A DNA stretch of 64,000 nt from Streptomyces sp. R28 (GTDB lineage Bacteria; Actinomycetota; Actinomycetes; Streptomycetales; Streptomycetaceae). The notes beneath the pieces were generated by a model, which was not told the origin of the DNA, searched no databases, and saw only the letters and a program-made list of their open reading frames with translations. The stretch lies in contig NZ_CP163439.1 in the NCBI RefSeq assembly GCF_041052385.1, forward strand, positions 1,240,001-1,304,000, in the 5' to 3' direction. Position 1 is the stretch's first letter. Each line of letters opens with the position of its first letter. A program made the position numbers and the translations under genes. Shown piece by piece: positions 44,809 through 58,619 of the stretch.

Positions 44809-46224
44809 TCAGCTTGCGGTGGCCACCGGGTCGCGGGTTGGTTCGGGCATCGCCTCAGGTGCGGGCGTCTCCTTCGGCTCGGGCTCGGCTGTCACCGCGG
44901 AGGGAGCGGGGGTGGGGGCGTAGGGGATCTCTCCGCGCAGGACGGCCTTGGCGCGGTCCTCGTCGAGCTCTCCCTCCCAGCGGGCGACGGCCAGGGTGGC
45001 GACGCCGTTGCCGACCAGGCTGGTCAGGGCGCGGGCTTCGGACATGAACCGGTCGATGCCGAAGATCAGCGCGAGGGCGGCGACGGGGACGTGCGGGACG
45101 GCGCTGAGGGTGGCGGCCAGGGCGATGAAGCCGGAGCCGGTGACGCCTGCGGCGCCCTTGGAGGTGAGCAGCATGACGGCGAGCATGGCCAGTTGCTGGG
45201 TGAGGCTGAGGTCGATGCCGAGGGCCTGGGCGAGGAAGACCGAGCCCATGGTCAGGTAGATGGCGGTGCCGTCGAGGTTGAAGGAGTACCCGGCGGGCAG
45301 CGTGATGCCGACGACGGGTTTCGAGGCTCCCGCGTGCTGGAGCTTGGCCATCATGCGCGGCAGGACGGGCTCGGTGGAGGAGGTGCCCAGGACGATCAGC
45401 AGTTCTTCCTTGATGTAGCGCAGGAAGGGCATCAGCCGCAGTCCGTTGAGGCGCATCACGGTCCCGAGGACGACCAGGACGAAGAAGAGGGCGGTCAGCC
45501 AGAACGAGCCGACCAGCAGGGCCAGATGGCGCAGGGTGCCCAGGCCGTAGTTGCCGATGGTGAAGGCCATCGAGCCGAACGCGCCGATGGGGGCGAGCCG
45601 CATGATCCAGCGGATGAGCGTGAACAGGACCGTGGAGAACTTCTCGATGCCCCGGGCGATCCCCAGGCCGGCCTCCCCACTGGCGTGCAGGCCGAAGCCG
45701 AACAGCACGGACACCAGCAGCACCGGCAGGATCTCGTTGCCGGTCAGGGCGCTGACCAGGGTGGCCGGGACGATGGCGAGGACGAACTCGGCGAAGCCCT
45801 CGTGGGTCGTGGTCGCCTCCGGCGGCAGGCCCTTGGTGGTCAGGGTCGAGAGGTCGACGTGCAGACCGCTGCCCGGCTTGACGACGTTGACGACGACCAG
45901 GCCGAGCACCATGGCCACGGTGGTCAGCACCTCGAAGTAGACCAGGGCCTTCAGGCTCACGCGGCCGACCGCACGGGCGTTGCCCATGGAGGCGATGCCG
46001 TGGACGACCGTGCAGAAGATGATCGGCGCGATGAGCATCTTCACCAGCGCGATGAAGCCGTCGCCGAGCGGCTTGAGGTCAGCGCCGACGGAGGGCCACA
46101 GCCAGCCCACGGCGGCGCCGAGGAAGACGGCGATCAGGCACTGGATGTACAGGTGGGACAGCATCCGGCGGATGCGGGCCGGTGGTGCGGTGACGGTACC
46201 CGGGGCGGCGTCGTTGCGGCTCAT
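44809..46224 (-). CDS. dctA: C4-dicarboxylate/cation symporter, DAACS family
   Basis: A 471-residue inner-membrane symporter with eight helices and two re-entrant loops. Family motifs: IALVKMLIAPIIFCTVVHGI near residue 65, VLGTSSTEPVLPRMM near 280 (Ser-rich loop), PAGYSFNLDGTAIYLTMGSV near 312, and LLTSKGAAGVTGSGFIALAA near 362 with the GSGF-type tip, plus GIDRFMSEARALTSLVGNGV and its NxxG. It would import dicarboxylates with Na+ or H+. ATG 46224 overlaps the stop of prpF by four bases, making an operon. The tail after 430 is Pro/Glu-rich and probably disordered. Confidence 0.9.
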   Translation of the reverse strand: MSRNDAAPGTVTAPPARIRRMLSHLYIQCLIAVFLGAAVGWLWPSVGADLKPLGDGFIALVKMLIAPIIFCTVVHGIASMGNARAVGRVSLKALVYFEVLTTVAMVLGLVVVNVVKPGSGLHVDLSTLTTKGLPPEATTTHEGFAEFVLAIVPATLVSALTGNEILPVLLVSVLFGFGLHASGEAGLGIARGIEKFSTVLFTLIRWIMRLAPIGAFGSMAFTIGNYGLGTLRHLALLVGSFWLTALFFVLVVLGTVMRLNGLRLMPFLRYIKEELLIVLGTSSTEPVLPRMMAKLQHAGASKPVVGITLPAGYSFNLDGTAIYLTMGSVFLAQALGIDLSLTQQLAMLAVMLLTSKGAAGVTGSGFIALAATLSAVPHVPVAALALIFGIDRFMSEARALTSLVGNGVATLAVARWEGELDEDRAKAVLRGEIPYAPTPAPSAVTAEPEPKETPAPEAMPEPTRDPVATAS

Positions 46225-47339
46225 GCGGGGCGTCCTTCCAGGACGGGAACGAGGAGTTCGGCTCGGGCGATACGCCGGGCGGCGCGGTGCAGGAGCACCG
46301 TGGGGGACGCGCCGTCCGGTGCGGGGACGGCTTGGGTGGTGATCACGCCGGCGGGGGTGCCCAGGCGCAGCGTGCCGTCGGCGGTCTGCCGGGCGACGCG
46401 GTGGGCGAGGGTGCCAGGGGTGGCGGCGGCCGTGGCGAGGGCCACGGCGGAGGTGAGGCCGATCGCGGGGTGCGGGGCGTGCATGGAGACCATGCGCACG
46501 GCCAGGTCGTACTCGTCCTGGTTGACGAGTATGCCCTGGGTGGTGCGATAGGGGGCGGGCCGGGCGACGATGCCCACCTTCGGCACCGCGTGGCTGACCG
46601 GATCGCCCTCGCGGGCCAGGCCCATGGCCAGCGCTGCCTGGCGGCGCAGCAGTGTCAGCGCGGGCACCGCGGTGGCGAACGCGGTGAGGGATTCCGTGCC
46701 GTCGAGGCCGAACGCCTTGGCCTCGAAGAGTGCGGCCGGAGCGCCGGCGTCCACCAGGGATGCCTCGACGGGGCCGTCCGGGCCGGTCAGTTCGTCCAGT
46801 GCCCGGCCGGTCGGCAGAGCGCGGCCGGTCGTCGAGCCCGCCGGGTCCTGAAACCCGAGCAGGACCGGCACGCCCGGCGCCGAGGTGCCCGGCACCACGG
46901 CCGTGCCCTCCTCCGGGGCCACGCCCGCGGGGGTGGGGATCGTGCCGGTGAGGCGGGCCCCGGTGTTGACGTTGAGCAGGCGGACGGTGGTGGTGTCCGA
47001 CGCGATCGGCACGAGCTGGTGATGGACGGCGTACAGGGCCACGGCGGTGGCGCAGTTGCCGCAGTTGCTGGCCCACTCCACGCGCTCCTCGCCGATACCG
47101 ACCTGCGCGAAGGCGTACTCGACATCCACGCCGGGTTCGGCCCACGCCTGTACGACGGCGGCCTTGGAGGTGGTGGAAGAGGCGCCGCCCACGCCGTCGA
47201 TCTGACGGGGGTCGGCGGCGTTGAAGGCGGCGAGCAGCAGGGCATCGACGTCCACGCCCGTGGCGGCCACGTCGCGGTGGTCGAAGATCCAGCACTTGCT
47301 GGTTCCTCCGCGGATCATCTCGCCCTGCACACGCAGCAC
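46221..47339 (-). CDS. PrpF-family isomerase (4-oxalomesaconate tautomerase type)
   Basis: A 372-residue cytoplasmic isomerase of the diaminopimelate-epimerase fold that moves a double bond in tri- or dicarboxylic acids (cis/trans aconitate, methylaconitate, oxalomesaconate). Typical start MIRGGTSKCWIFDHRD, DGVGGASSTTSKAAVV, and the SNCGNCATAVALYAV region with the Cys residues. GTG 47339 is chosen because GAGGAG lies six bases upstream; the longer frame has none. It is coupled to the dicarboxylate symporter and divergent from a LysR gene, so the substrate is probably imported by DctA. Confidence 0.88.
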   Translation of the reverse strand: MLRVQGEMIRGGTSKCWIFDHRDVAATGVDVDALLLAAFNAADPRQIDGVGGASSTTSKAAVVQAWAEPGVDVEYAFAQVGIGEERVEWASNCGNCATAVALYAVHHQLVPIASDTTTVRLLNVNTGARLTGTIPTPAGVAPEEGTAVVPGTSAPGVPVLLGFQDPAGSTTGRALPTGRALDELTGPDGPVEASLVDAGAPAALFEAKAFGLDGTESLTAFATAVPALTLLRRQAALAMGLAREGDPVSHAVPKVGIVARPAPYRTTQGILVNQDEYDLAVRMVSMHAPHPAIGLTSAVALATAAATPGTLAHRVARQTADGTLRLGTPAGVITTQAVPAPDGASPTVLLHRAARRIARAELLVPVLEGRPA

Positions 47340-47486
47340 AACTGACTCCTCACAAACATGGAAAGGGGAAGCCCACCGACGGTCTCGCCGTGCGTGGTGT
47401 CCTCCACGGTGAGTTACAGCAGCGTGAAGTACAATCTCGGAAATCTGCATGGCTATTAAGGTGAAGTGAACGCTGGAGGTAGCGGC
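47340..47486. promoter_or_regulatory. Divergent promoter region of prpF-dctA and lysR
   Basis: 147 bases separate the two starts, the classic arrangement for a LysR regulator controlling its neighbour. The stretch near 47411-47460 (TTACAGCAGCGTGAA and AATCTCGGAAATCTGCATGG) is unusually AT-rich for this genome and is the likely operator, but I cannot define the half-sites. Confidence 0.55.
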
Positions 47487-48392
47487 ATGCTCGACGTCCG
47501 GCGCATCCTGCTGTTCACCGAGGTCGCCCGGCGCGGCTCGGTGACGGCGCCCGCCCGCGCCCTCAACTACACCCCGTCAGCGGTGTCGCAGCAGATCAGC
47601 CGCCTGGAAACGGAGGCAGGACAGCCCCTGCTGGAGCGCCACGCCCGGGGTGTCACCGTTACCGACGCCGGACGGGCGCTGGCCGAACGAGGGGCACGGA
47701 TCGAACGCGAACTCCGGGCAGCGGAAAACGAACTCGCCGACTTCGCCGGCCTGCGCGCGGGCACGCTGCGTATCGGCACGTTCCCCACCGTCGGCGCCTC
47801 GCTCCTCCCGCAGGCCGTGATCGCCTTCCGGGACGCCCACCCCGACGTACGGCTGACCGTCCGCAGCGCCCGCATCGCCGGACTCTGGACCATGCTGGAG
47901 AACCGGGAGATCGAGATGTCGCTGATGTGGGACTACGACTGGAGCCGCATCGACCGGGAGGACATCGTCGTCACCCCCCTCCTCGATGACCCACCAGCCC
48001 TGCTCGTCAGCGACCGCCATCCACTCGCCGGCCGCGACGCCGCCTCACTCGCCGACTTCGCACACGACCCCTGGATCACCCGCGCCGACCATCACCCGGT
48101 GGCCGAAGCCCTTGTCCGCGGCTGCCGCGCCGTCGGCTTCGAGCCCCACATCGTCTACGAGGCCCACGACTACCAGGAAGCCCAGGCCATGGTCGCCGCC
48201 GGCATCGGCGTCGCCCTTGCTCCCGCCCTGGCCCTGGAGGGCATCCGACCCGGCGTCAACGTCCTGCCCCTCCAGACGCCGGCCCCCGTCCGCCGCATCC
48301 TCCTGGTTCGCATGGCCGATCACTCACTCACCCCCGCCGCCCTGACCTTCGCCACACTCCTCCGCGACACCGCCGCGGCACGAACAACCTGA
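47487..48392 (+). CDS. LysR-family transcriptional regulator
   Basis: A 301-residue regulator. The N-terminal winged helix-turn-helix is LDVRRILLFTEVARRGSVTA then ALNYTPSAVSQQISRLETEA; the rest is the two-lobed effector domain (LRIGTFPTVGASLLPQAVIA, HHPVAEALVRGCRAVGFEP). The ATG at 47487 has GGAGGT six bases upstream; the GTG 21 bases earlier has nothing. It most likely senses the carboxylate handled by the divergent prpF-dctA operon. Confidence 0.9.
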   Translation: MLDVRRILLFTEVARRGSVTAPARALNYTPSAVSQQISRLETEAGQPLLERHARGVTVTDAGRALAERGARIERELRAAENELADFAGLRAGTLRIGTFPTVGASLLPQAVIAFRDAHPDVRLTVRSARIAGLWTMLENREIEMSLMWDYDWSRIDREDIVVTPLLDDPPALLVSDRHPLAGRDAASLADFAHDPWITRADHHPVAEALVRGCRAVGFEPHIVYEAHDYQEAQAMVAAGIGVALAPALALEGIRPGVNVLPLQTPAPVRRILLVRMADHSLTPAALTFATLLRDTAAARTT

Positions 48393-48747
48393 CACTGACA
48401 CTGCTGGAGTTCGGCTGCGATGAGAGTGGCTGCGGCGTCGACCTCGTCTTGGAGCCGTTGCCGATCAAGGCGGTTCTCCTTCAGTCGACGCCGGAGGCGG
48501 GTGACCTCCTCGGTCAGCTTCTGGTCGTGCTGGCGGGCAGTGCTTTGATCAACCCGGTTGTCCCAGTCAGCGAGTACCGCGGTTGCGCGGTTCATGGTGG
48601 CTCGGCTCACGCCTGCCTCTCGCCAGAGGTTCTGCTTGGCCAGCTTGCCGTCAGTGCGAATGGGCCCGACCGGAAGAGGCGTTCCATGGCCTCCCGTAGG
48701 GCCCTTTCGGCCTTGAGGGAGAGGCCTGGCTGGTACGGGATGGCCAT
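48320..48747 (-). pseudogene. Hypothetical DNA-binding/coiled-coil protein, frameshifted
   Basis: From ATG 48747 the minus strand reads MAIPYQPGLSLKAERALREA then MERLFR; after a frameshift near 48662 it continues TDGKLAKQNLWREAGVSRAT, MNRATAVLADWDNRV and a helical tail DQKLTEEVTRLRRRLKENRL. The SRATMNRA part looks like a helix-turn-helix and the rest a coiled coil, the layout of small proteins that accompany recombinases in actinomycete mobile elements (DUF6262-like). The last 25 residues overlap the lysR end and do not look native. Confidence 0.6.
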
Positions 48748-48751
48748 GATG

Positions 48752-49356
48752 CCTTCGACTTGGTAAGTGCGATCTCGTCCTCGCCGGCCGCGCGCAGCCC
48801 GTCGGGCACGGCGCGTGCGCCGGGGTGCGTGGCGTCGTAGTACGCCATCGGGAGCGTCAGCGCCTCAACTGGCCTCCCGGGACGGCCACGCGAAGGTGAG
48901 CAGACCGCCGTTCGCGTCCCGGACCAGGTGCCCGGACGTGCGCAGCTCGTCGTAGGTGTCACTGCCGGGTTCGACGGTCGGCCACGCCGAGACGGCGAGC
49001 TTCACCCCTAGGCCGGTCAACTCCTTGACCATGGCGGCGGGGTCGGGCCACTCGCTCTCCTCGCAGCGCCAGTCACCCATCTTCGGCCAGCGGAAGAAGT
49101 CGCAGACGACGACGGCCGGCGGCAGTCCGCGCTCCCTGTACTCCCGTGCCACCACGAGGAGTTCGTCCTGGGTGCGATAGCACAGCTTCAACTGCCTGAA
49201 ACCGGACGCCCACTCGGGGAGGAGGGGCGGGCGTCCGGTGGCCCGGGTGTGGGCGTGGAGGGTCTGGGCCGGGGTGTCGCCGGCGGTGACCCAGTAGTCG
49301 ACGCGCCCGCCGGCGTCGGCGGTCCACCGGGTGGTGTCGGTATCCGCGCGCTTCAT
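48752..49356 (-). pseudogene. Glycoside hydrolase family 31 fragment
   Basis: About 165 residues match the front of the GH31 barrel (alpha-glucosidase/alpha-xylosidase): VDYWVTAGDTPAQTLHAHTR, PLLPEWASGFRQLKLCYRTQ, VVVCDFFRWPKMGDWRCEES and VKLAVSAWPTVEPGSDTYDE. After a stop near 48865 another frame continues with LPMAYYDATHPGAR. The two catalytic Asp residues lie beyond the break and are absent. It adjoins the arabinan locus and was perhaps part of it. Confidence 0.8.
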
Positions 49357-49901
49357 CTGATGCGGCGCAGGTGGGGCGGGAGCCCCGTCGACAGTACGAG
49401 CTGACGTTATTTAACTCTCGCGCTCCTCACACTTCTTCCCGAACTCCAATGTTTGACTCATCGTCAGGATGCGAGCCGGACCCATACCCGCAGGTAACCA
49501 AGTCTCTCGTGCCGCAAGACTAGACAGAGCAACGTTCATGTCCGTTAATCCATCCCATGTATCAGTGGAGAGGGCTGATCGGACCGAGAAGCCTATGAAT
49601 CCGGGACCTCGTTGCCCAGCAGGGCTGCCGCCTGGCTCCCAGCCGCCGGCTCCGGACGGAGTTCCGACGAGCGAACAGGACCAACCGCAGTGCCGGTGGA
49701 GTCTCACGCGCGTCGGCTCTCGCCGGCATGGCGGCCGGGACGGTGAGCGCCACCAACGGCTCCCGCTGTGATGTCGTCGGCCTGCCACGCATGGCGCCAG
49801 CCCGGCAGCAGACAAGCCCGTGACGTGCCGCACCCGACTCCGGGACATGCGAGCGAAGGCACCGACCAAGCAGTCGCTCTCCCCTCACCGAAAGGTTCAA
49901 G
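49357..49901 (+). other. Upstream region of the arabinan-degradation genes
   Basis: About 545 bases with no gene. It is locally AT-richer near 49400-49460 and 49530-49565, so the GH127 promoter is likely here. GAAAGG at 49890 region is the GH127 ribosome site. I see no copy of the palindrome found ahead of GH62. Confidence 0.45.
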
Positions 49902-53788
<3,887 letters not shown>

Positions 53789-53829
53789 CCCGCGCGCACA
53801 TGATCACAAGCTCATGACCCCGCCGACCA

Positions 53830-53860
53830 GGCCCGCAAAGCAGCTTGCGCTTTGCGGGCC
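53830..53860 (+). terminator. Hairpin between GH62 and GH27
   Basis: GGCCCGCAAAGC (53830-53841) pairs with 53849-53860, 7-base loop. It lies 42 bases after the GH62 stop and just before the GH27 ribosome site, so it could end GH62 transcription or slow the mRNA's translation. Confidence 0.7.
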
Positions 53861-53876
53861 GGGAAGGAACCCCTCC

Positions 53877-55523
53877 ATGGTTCCCCCGCACAGACGGCTG
53901 CTGCGTCTCCTTGCGGCCACCGCACTGACGCTCAGCGCCTGCGTCACCGCCTCCGCCGGCACGACCGCCGAGGCCGCACCGGGCAGCCCCGCGCTCACCC
54001 CGCCGCTGGGCTGGAACAGTTGGAACAGTTTCGGCTGCGGGGTCACCGAGGCGCAGGTGCGCCAGGCCGCCGACGCGATGGTGTCGTCGGGTATGCGGGA
54101 GGCCGGTTACCGGTACGTGGTGGTCGACGACTGCTGGTTCGACCCTCAGCGTGACAGCGCGGGCAACCTGCGGGCCAACCCGACCAAGTTCCCCAGCGGC
54201 ATGAAGGCCCTCGGGGACTACATCCACGGCAAGGGCCTGAAGTTCGGCATCTACCAGGCACCCAACGAGAAGACGTGCGCGCAGGGCGTGGGCACCTACC
54301 CGGGCGCCACGGGCAGCAAGGGCCACGAGGCCCAGGACGCCAACGCGTTCGCCTCATGGGGCGTCGACTACCTCAAGTACGACTGGTGCTCCGGCAGCGG
54401 CACCCTGAGCGAGCAGATCGCACAGTTCACCATCATGCGCGACGCCCTGCGCGCCACCGGCCGGCCCATCGTCTACAGCATCAACCCCAACAGCTTCCAC
54501 GCCCCCACCGGCGACAAGTACAACTGGGGCGAGGTCGCCGACCTGTGGCGGACGACCGAGGACCTGCTCGACATCTGGCAGAACAACAACACCAACAGCT
54601 ACCCGATGGGCGTCGGCAACGTCCTGGACGTCACCGCGCCGCTGGCCGCGCAGTCGGGCCCGGGGCACTGGAACGACCCCGACATGCTGGTCGTCGGCCG
54701 CCCCGGCCTGTCCCTGACCGAGTCCCGCTCCCACTTCGCCCTGTGGGCACTGCTGGGCGCACCGCTCATGGCCGGCAACGACATCCGCACCATGTCCGCC
54801 GACGTGAGCGCGATCCTGCGCAACCCGCGTCTGCTGGCGGTGAACCAGGACCAGCTGGGCGCGGGCGGGCGCCGGGTGCGCGACGACGGCGGCACCGAGA
54901 TATTCGCCAAGCCCCTGTCCGACGGCTCGGTCGCGGTGGGCCTGTTCAACCGGGGAGGCGGCACGGCGACGGTCAGCACCACGGCCGCTCAAGTCGGCCT
55001 GTCCGGCGGGTCGTTCACCCTCACCGACCTGTGGACCGGCGGCACGTCGAGCACGTCCGGGCAGATCTCGGCGAGCGTCCCCGCGCACGGCGTGGCCGTG
55101 TTCCGGGTGAGCGGCGGCAGCCCGCTCGCCGCCACCACCTCCCGGCTGCGCGGCAACGCCTCCGGCCGCTGCCTGGACGTCGACAACGCCTCCACCGCGG
55201 CCGGGGCCACGGCACTGATCTGGGACTGCCACACGGCCGCCAACCAACTGTGGACCACATGGGCCGGCGGCGAGATCCGCGTCTACGGCGACAAATGCCT
55301 GGACGCCTACAACCAGGGCACCACCAACGGCACCCGGGTCATCACCTGGCCCTGCAACGGCCAGAACAACCAGAAGTGGACGATCGGCTCCGACGGGACG
55401 ATCCGCAACGTCCACGCCGGGCTGTGCCTCGACGTCAACGGGGCCGCCACCGCCAACGGCACCCCGCTGGTCCTGTGGACCTGCAACGGCCAGAACAACC
55501 AGAAGGGGACCACACTCCCGTAA
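53877..55523 (+). CDS. GH27 beta-L-arabinopyranosidase/alpha-galactosidase with CBM13
   Basis: A 548-residue secreted glycosidase. Signal with LRLLAATALTLSACVTASAG near 10-30, then mature start at PPLGWNSWNSFGCGV. The GH27 barrel has VVVDDCWFD, the nucleophile D169 in VDYLKYDWCSG and the acid/base region NDPDM at 266-270. The usual galactosidase loop YSDAGTKTC is replaced by YQAPNEKTC, as I recall for Streptomyces beta-L-arabinopyranosidases, so arabinopyranose release is more likely than galactose. Residues 420-548 are a CBM13 with repeats ending in CNGQNNQKW; the last repeat has Gly for Trp (NNQKGTTLP). ATG 53877 has AAGGA eight bases upstream. Confidence 0.85.
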   Translation: MVPPHRRLLRLLAATALTLSACVTASAGTTAEAAPGSPALTPPLGWNSWNSFGCGVTEAQVRQAADAMVSSGMREAGYRYVVVDDCWFDPQRDSAGNLRANPTKFPSGMKALGDYIHGKGLKFGIYQAPNEKTCAQGVGTYPGATGSKGHEAQDANAFASWGVDYLKYDWCSGSGTLSEQIAQFTIMRDALRATGRPIVYSINPNSFHAPTGDKYNWGEVADLWRTTEDLLDIWQNNNTNSYPMGVGNVLDVTAPLAAQSGPGHWNDPDMLVVGRPGLSLTESRSHFALWALLGAPLMAGNDIRTMSADVSAILRNPRLLAVNQDQLGAGGRRVRDDGGTEIFAKPLSDGSVAVGLFNRGGGTATVSTTAAQVGLSGGSFTLTDLWTGGTSSTSGQISASVPAHGVAVFRVSGGSPLAATTSRLRGNASGRCLDVDNASTAAGATALIWDCHTAANQLWTTWAGGEIRVYGDKCLDAYNQGTTNGTRVITWPCNGQNNQKWTIGSDGTIRNVHAGLCLDVNGAATANGTPLVLWTCNGQNNQKGTTLP

Positions 55524-55565
55524 CCCGCCACCCCTGCCACCGCGCAGGGAGACGTCCGATCGATT

Positions 55566-55610
55566 GAGGGCAGTCCCACGACTGCAGGCCAAGCTGCGGG
55601 GACTGCCCTC
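55566..55610 (+). terminator. Terminator of the arabinosidase genes
   Basis: A 12-bp stem GAGGGCAGTCCC (55566-55577) with 55599-55610 and a 21-base loop that can itself fold, 43 bases after the GH27 stop. Confidence 0.75.
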
Positions 55611-55669
55611 CGCCACCGGGACCGGGACTTCGAGCCCATCGCCGCAGTCATGATGTCCCTCAACTGTGG

Positions 55670-55701
55670 CGGGGCTGCAGGCGCAAAGGCCTGCAGCCCC
55701 G
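55670..55701. terminator. Bidirectional terminator between GH27 and GH74
   Basis: CGGGGCTGCAGGC (55670-55682) pairs perfectly with 55689-55701 around GCAAAG. It lies 14 bases after the end of the leftward GH74 gene, so it mainly serves that one. Confidence 0.88.
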
Positions 55702-55715
55702 TTCAGGCGTTGAGG

Positions 55716-58363
55716 TCAGGACGGGTCGCCGTACTGGAGTCCGCGTCCGTTGGTGCCGACGTAGACACGGCCGTAGGTGTCGGGGTCGCCGGTGATGACG
55801 CCGACGCCGCCGATGGCGCCCCACTGGTGTGCCTTGTCGTTGACGCGGAGCCAGGTGGCGCCCTTGTCGGTGGAGCGGAAGACTCCGGTGACGTCCTTGA
55901 CGGTGCCGATCAGGTACAGCGCCTGGTAGCCGGTGCCCGGCTTTGCCTTGCCGAAGCCGAGGGCGGAGGCGGACTGCACCGTGCTGAGCGTGGTGAAGGT
56001 GCGGCCGCCGTCGGTGGAGTGCAGCAGCCCCTTGGAACCGGCGATCCACAGGTCACCGGCGACGCCGGGGACGGCCGTGAGCTTGCCGGAGGGCAGGTTG
56101 CCGGCGCGGGCGGTGAAGGTCGCGCCGCCGTCGGTGCTGGCGTAGAGCGTGCCGCCGGACAGGGAGTAGAAGGTCTTGGCCGAGGAGCGGTCGGCGACGA
56201 CCACGGCGTCGGTGCCCAGGCCGCCGACCCTCGACCAGCTCGCGCCGTTGTCGGTAGAGCGGTACGGGGCCTGTCCGGACTGGGTCCAGACGATGCTGGA
56301 GCCGTCCGCGGCGAGCGCGATGCGGCCGCTGTGGGCGCTGCCCACGGGCTCCGCCTTGAAGCCGTTCCAGCTGAGGCCGCCATCGGTGGAGTAGGCGCCG
56401 TCCTGCGCGCCGCCAGTGCCGACACGGACCATCATCGAGGCCTTGGACTGGGCGAAGTCGATGTCGGTGCTGTTGCTCATCATCGGGTTCGCCAGCCGCC
56501 CTGAGGGCACCTTGGTCAGGGAGTCGTGCCGGAACCCGCCCTGGTCGCCCATGGCGGTGATGACGGTGGCGCCGCCGGGAGGGGCGATCGCGTCGATCAG
56601 CGCGGTCTCCTCCAGCCCTCGGGCGCCCATGCTCCAGTGGCTGGTGCCGCCGCTGTCGGAGGCGTTGGCGTCCTTGCTGCGCAGGATGCCGTTGCCGGTG
56701 CCGTACAGCACGTGCCCGGAGTTGAAGGGATCGATGGCCAGGGCGGTCATCCAGTGCCCGGTGTGGGTGCCGACATAGGGAGCGGCGGAGGCGCTGCGCG
56801 ACGACTTGTCGGCCAGGGCCTTCCAGTTCGCGCCGCCGTCGGTGCTGCGGTAGATCTCGTCCTCGGGCCACCAGCGGCGAGGGTGGTGACCATCACCGTG
56901 GACGGCTTGCGCGGGTCGACGGCCAGGCCGGAGAAGCCGTAGCTGCCCTGCGACGGGGAGACGTTCTTCCACGCCCCGCCGGCCGGCGTGTACTTCCACA
57001 CCGAACCCCCCGTCACGCCGTTGGGTCCGAGGTTGTTGGTGTACGTCAGGTACAGCGATCCGTCACCGGAGAGCACGCCGTGCTGCGGCATCTGGCCGGT
57101 GGGCTGCCCGGAGACGGCCTGCCAGGTGCTGCCGCCGTCGGTGGAGCGGTACAGGGAGGTGGACCTGTCGGCGACACCGACGTAGATCGTCTTGCTTCCG
57201 GCCGGGCCGTACGTCACGAAGGAGATGCCCGCGCCGCTACTCGCCCCGTCCTTGACGGGGAACGAGGAGACCTGACTCCATGTCACACCGTAGTCGGTGC
57301 TGCGCCACAGGCCGTTCTTGCGGGTGCCCAGCAGCAGGGTGCCGTGGTTGGCCGGGTCGATCACGAGCCGTTCGCCCGCCCCGCGGCCGTCCTCGTTGCC
57401 GCCCAGCTTGAAGGGCAGATCGGTGCGCTTGAAGGTGCGGCCCCGGTCAGTGGAGCGCAGGATCGCGCCGTTGCCGGCCCACTCGTTGGTGTAGGTGCCC
57501 GCCCCAAGGTAGAGCCGCTTGGGGTCGACGGGGTCGGTGGCCACCGAGTCGATGCCCAGCAGGTTCCAGTCCTTCTCGCCGATCCAGTCGGTCAGCGGGA
57601 TCCACTGCTCGGCCCCGGTGTCCCAGCGGTAGGCGCCGCCCATGTCGGTACGCGCGTACAGCAGGCCCTTCTCGCTGGGGTTGAACACCAGCCCGGTGAC
57701 GTAACCGCCGCCCACCACCTGGGCGTTCTTCCACGCATACGGTCCGGCGGCGGCCGTGGTCTGGGCCGTGCCGGCCCCGTCCGTCCGGGTCTCGGCCGTC
57801 TTCACCAGCTTCCACTGCTGGTTGGTGCTGCCCCGGCCCGGATACTGGACGACTGCCGCGCCGTCGGCCGCGGAGCCTCCGGAGACGTCCAGCACCTGGC
57901 CGCTCCTGCGGGAGGTGAGGGTAACGGCGTCGGCACCGCTCACCTCGTCGATGCGCCACTCCTGGGAGGTGGAGGAGCTGTCGGTCTGCTGCTCGGCGGC
58001 GGCCGCCTGAGCGGTCGAACTGCCCGCTATGCCCAGCACCTTGCCGCTGTTGCGGTTCACGAGCTCGTAATAGCCGTCCCCGGCGGGCTTCAGCTTCCAC
58101 TGCTGGTTGGTGGTGTTCTGGTCGGTCCACTGCTGGATACGGGTGCCGTCGGCCGTGGAGAAGCCGTTGACGTCCAGCACCTTGCCACTGCGCACGGAAA
58201 CCAGCCGGTAGTAGGCATCGCCGTCGACCGTCGCGGCCTGCGAGTCCTCCTGTGCGAACAGGAAGTACGGCACGACGATGGCGGGCACGCCGACCAGCAG
58301 ACCAGTGGCGGTCCAGCGACGGCGATGACGCCCGCGGCGCCCGCCGTTCGTGGGGTTGTCCAT
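55716..58363 (-). pseudogene. GH74 xyloglucanase with N-terminal ricin-type lectin, one-base frameshift
   Basis: A beta-propeller endoglucanase cutting xyloglucan, about 880 residues if the frame is joined. ATG 58363 (GGAGAA upstream) begins a basic/hydrophobic export signal WTATGLLVGVPAIVVPYFLF, a trefoil lectin at about 45-190, then GH74: ARTDMGGAYRWD with the first catalytic Asp, many RSTDGG blade repeats, and LAIDPFNSGHVLYGTG with the second. The frame breaks at about 56876-56881: TLAAGGP continues in another frame as RWWPEDEIYRSTDGG. One missing base in CTCGCCGCTGG explains it. Everything else is intact, so this is a recent mutation or a sequencing error. Confidence 0.88.
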
Positions 58364-58618
58364 GGGGGTGAGGTTCTCCTTGCATGCTGTTCACCGGAGG
58401 AAATCCGGATCCCGGCCACCGGAACTGACCGGATCCGCTCCCTTGTCGCCACAGGCCCCGCACAGGGTTGCCGCGAGCCGGGAACTTTTTTCAGGCGCCT
58501 CGTGGTGCGGCAGGAGTTGGTCAGCGGCTGGGTGCCGCGGTTCCCCTTGGCGTCGACGGCCATGGCCCGAAAGGACCCCGAGCCGGACGTCCTGGGCTGC
58601 CCCAGTCACCAACCGGCA
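58364..58618. other. Intergenic DNA upstream of GH74
   Basis: About 255 bases. A minus-strand piece ending VDAKGNRGTQPLTNSCRTTR looks coding but is unrecognised and may belong to a lost element gene next to the tRNA half. Confidence 0.4.
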
Positions 58619-58619
58619 C

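Noticed and set aside
44809..47295. An 828-residue minus-strand frame spanning both dctA and prpF, suggesting a fusion protein
   Set aside because: The first half is Arg/Gly/Pro-rich shadow text of prpF in another frame; the real DctA begins at ATG 46224, which overlaps the prpF stop.
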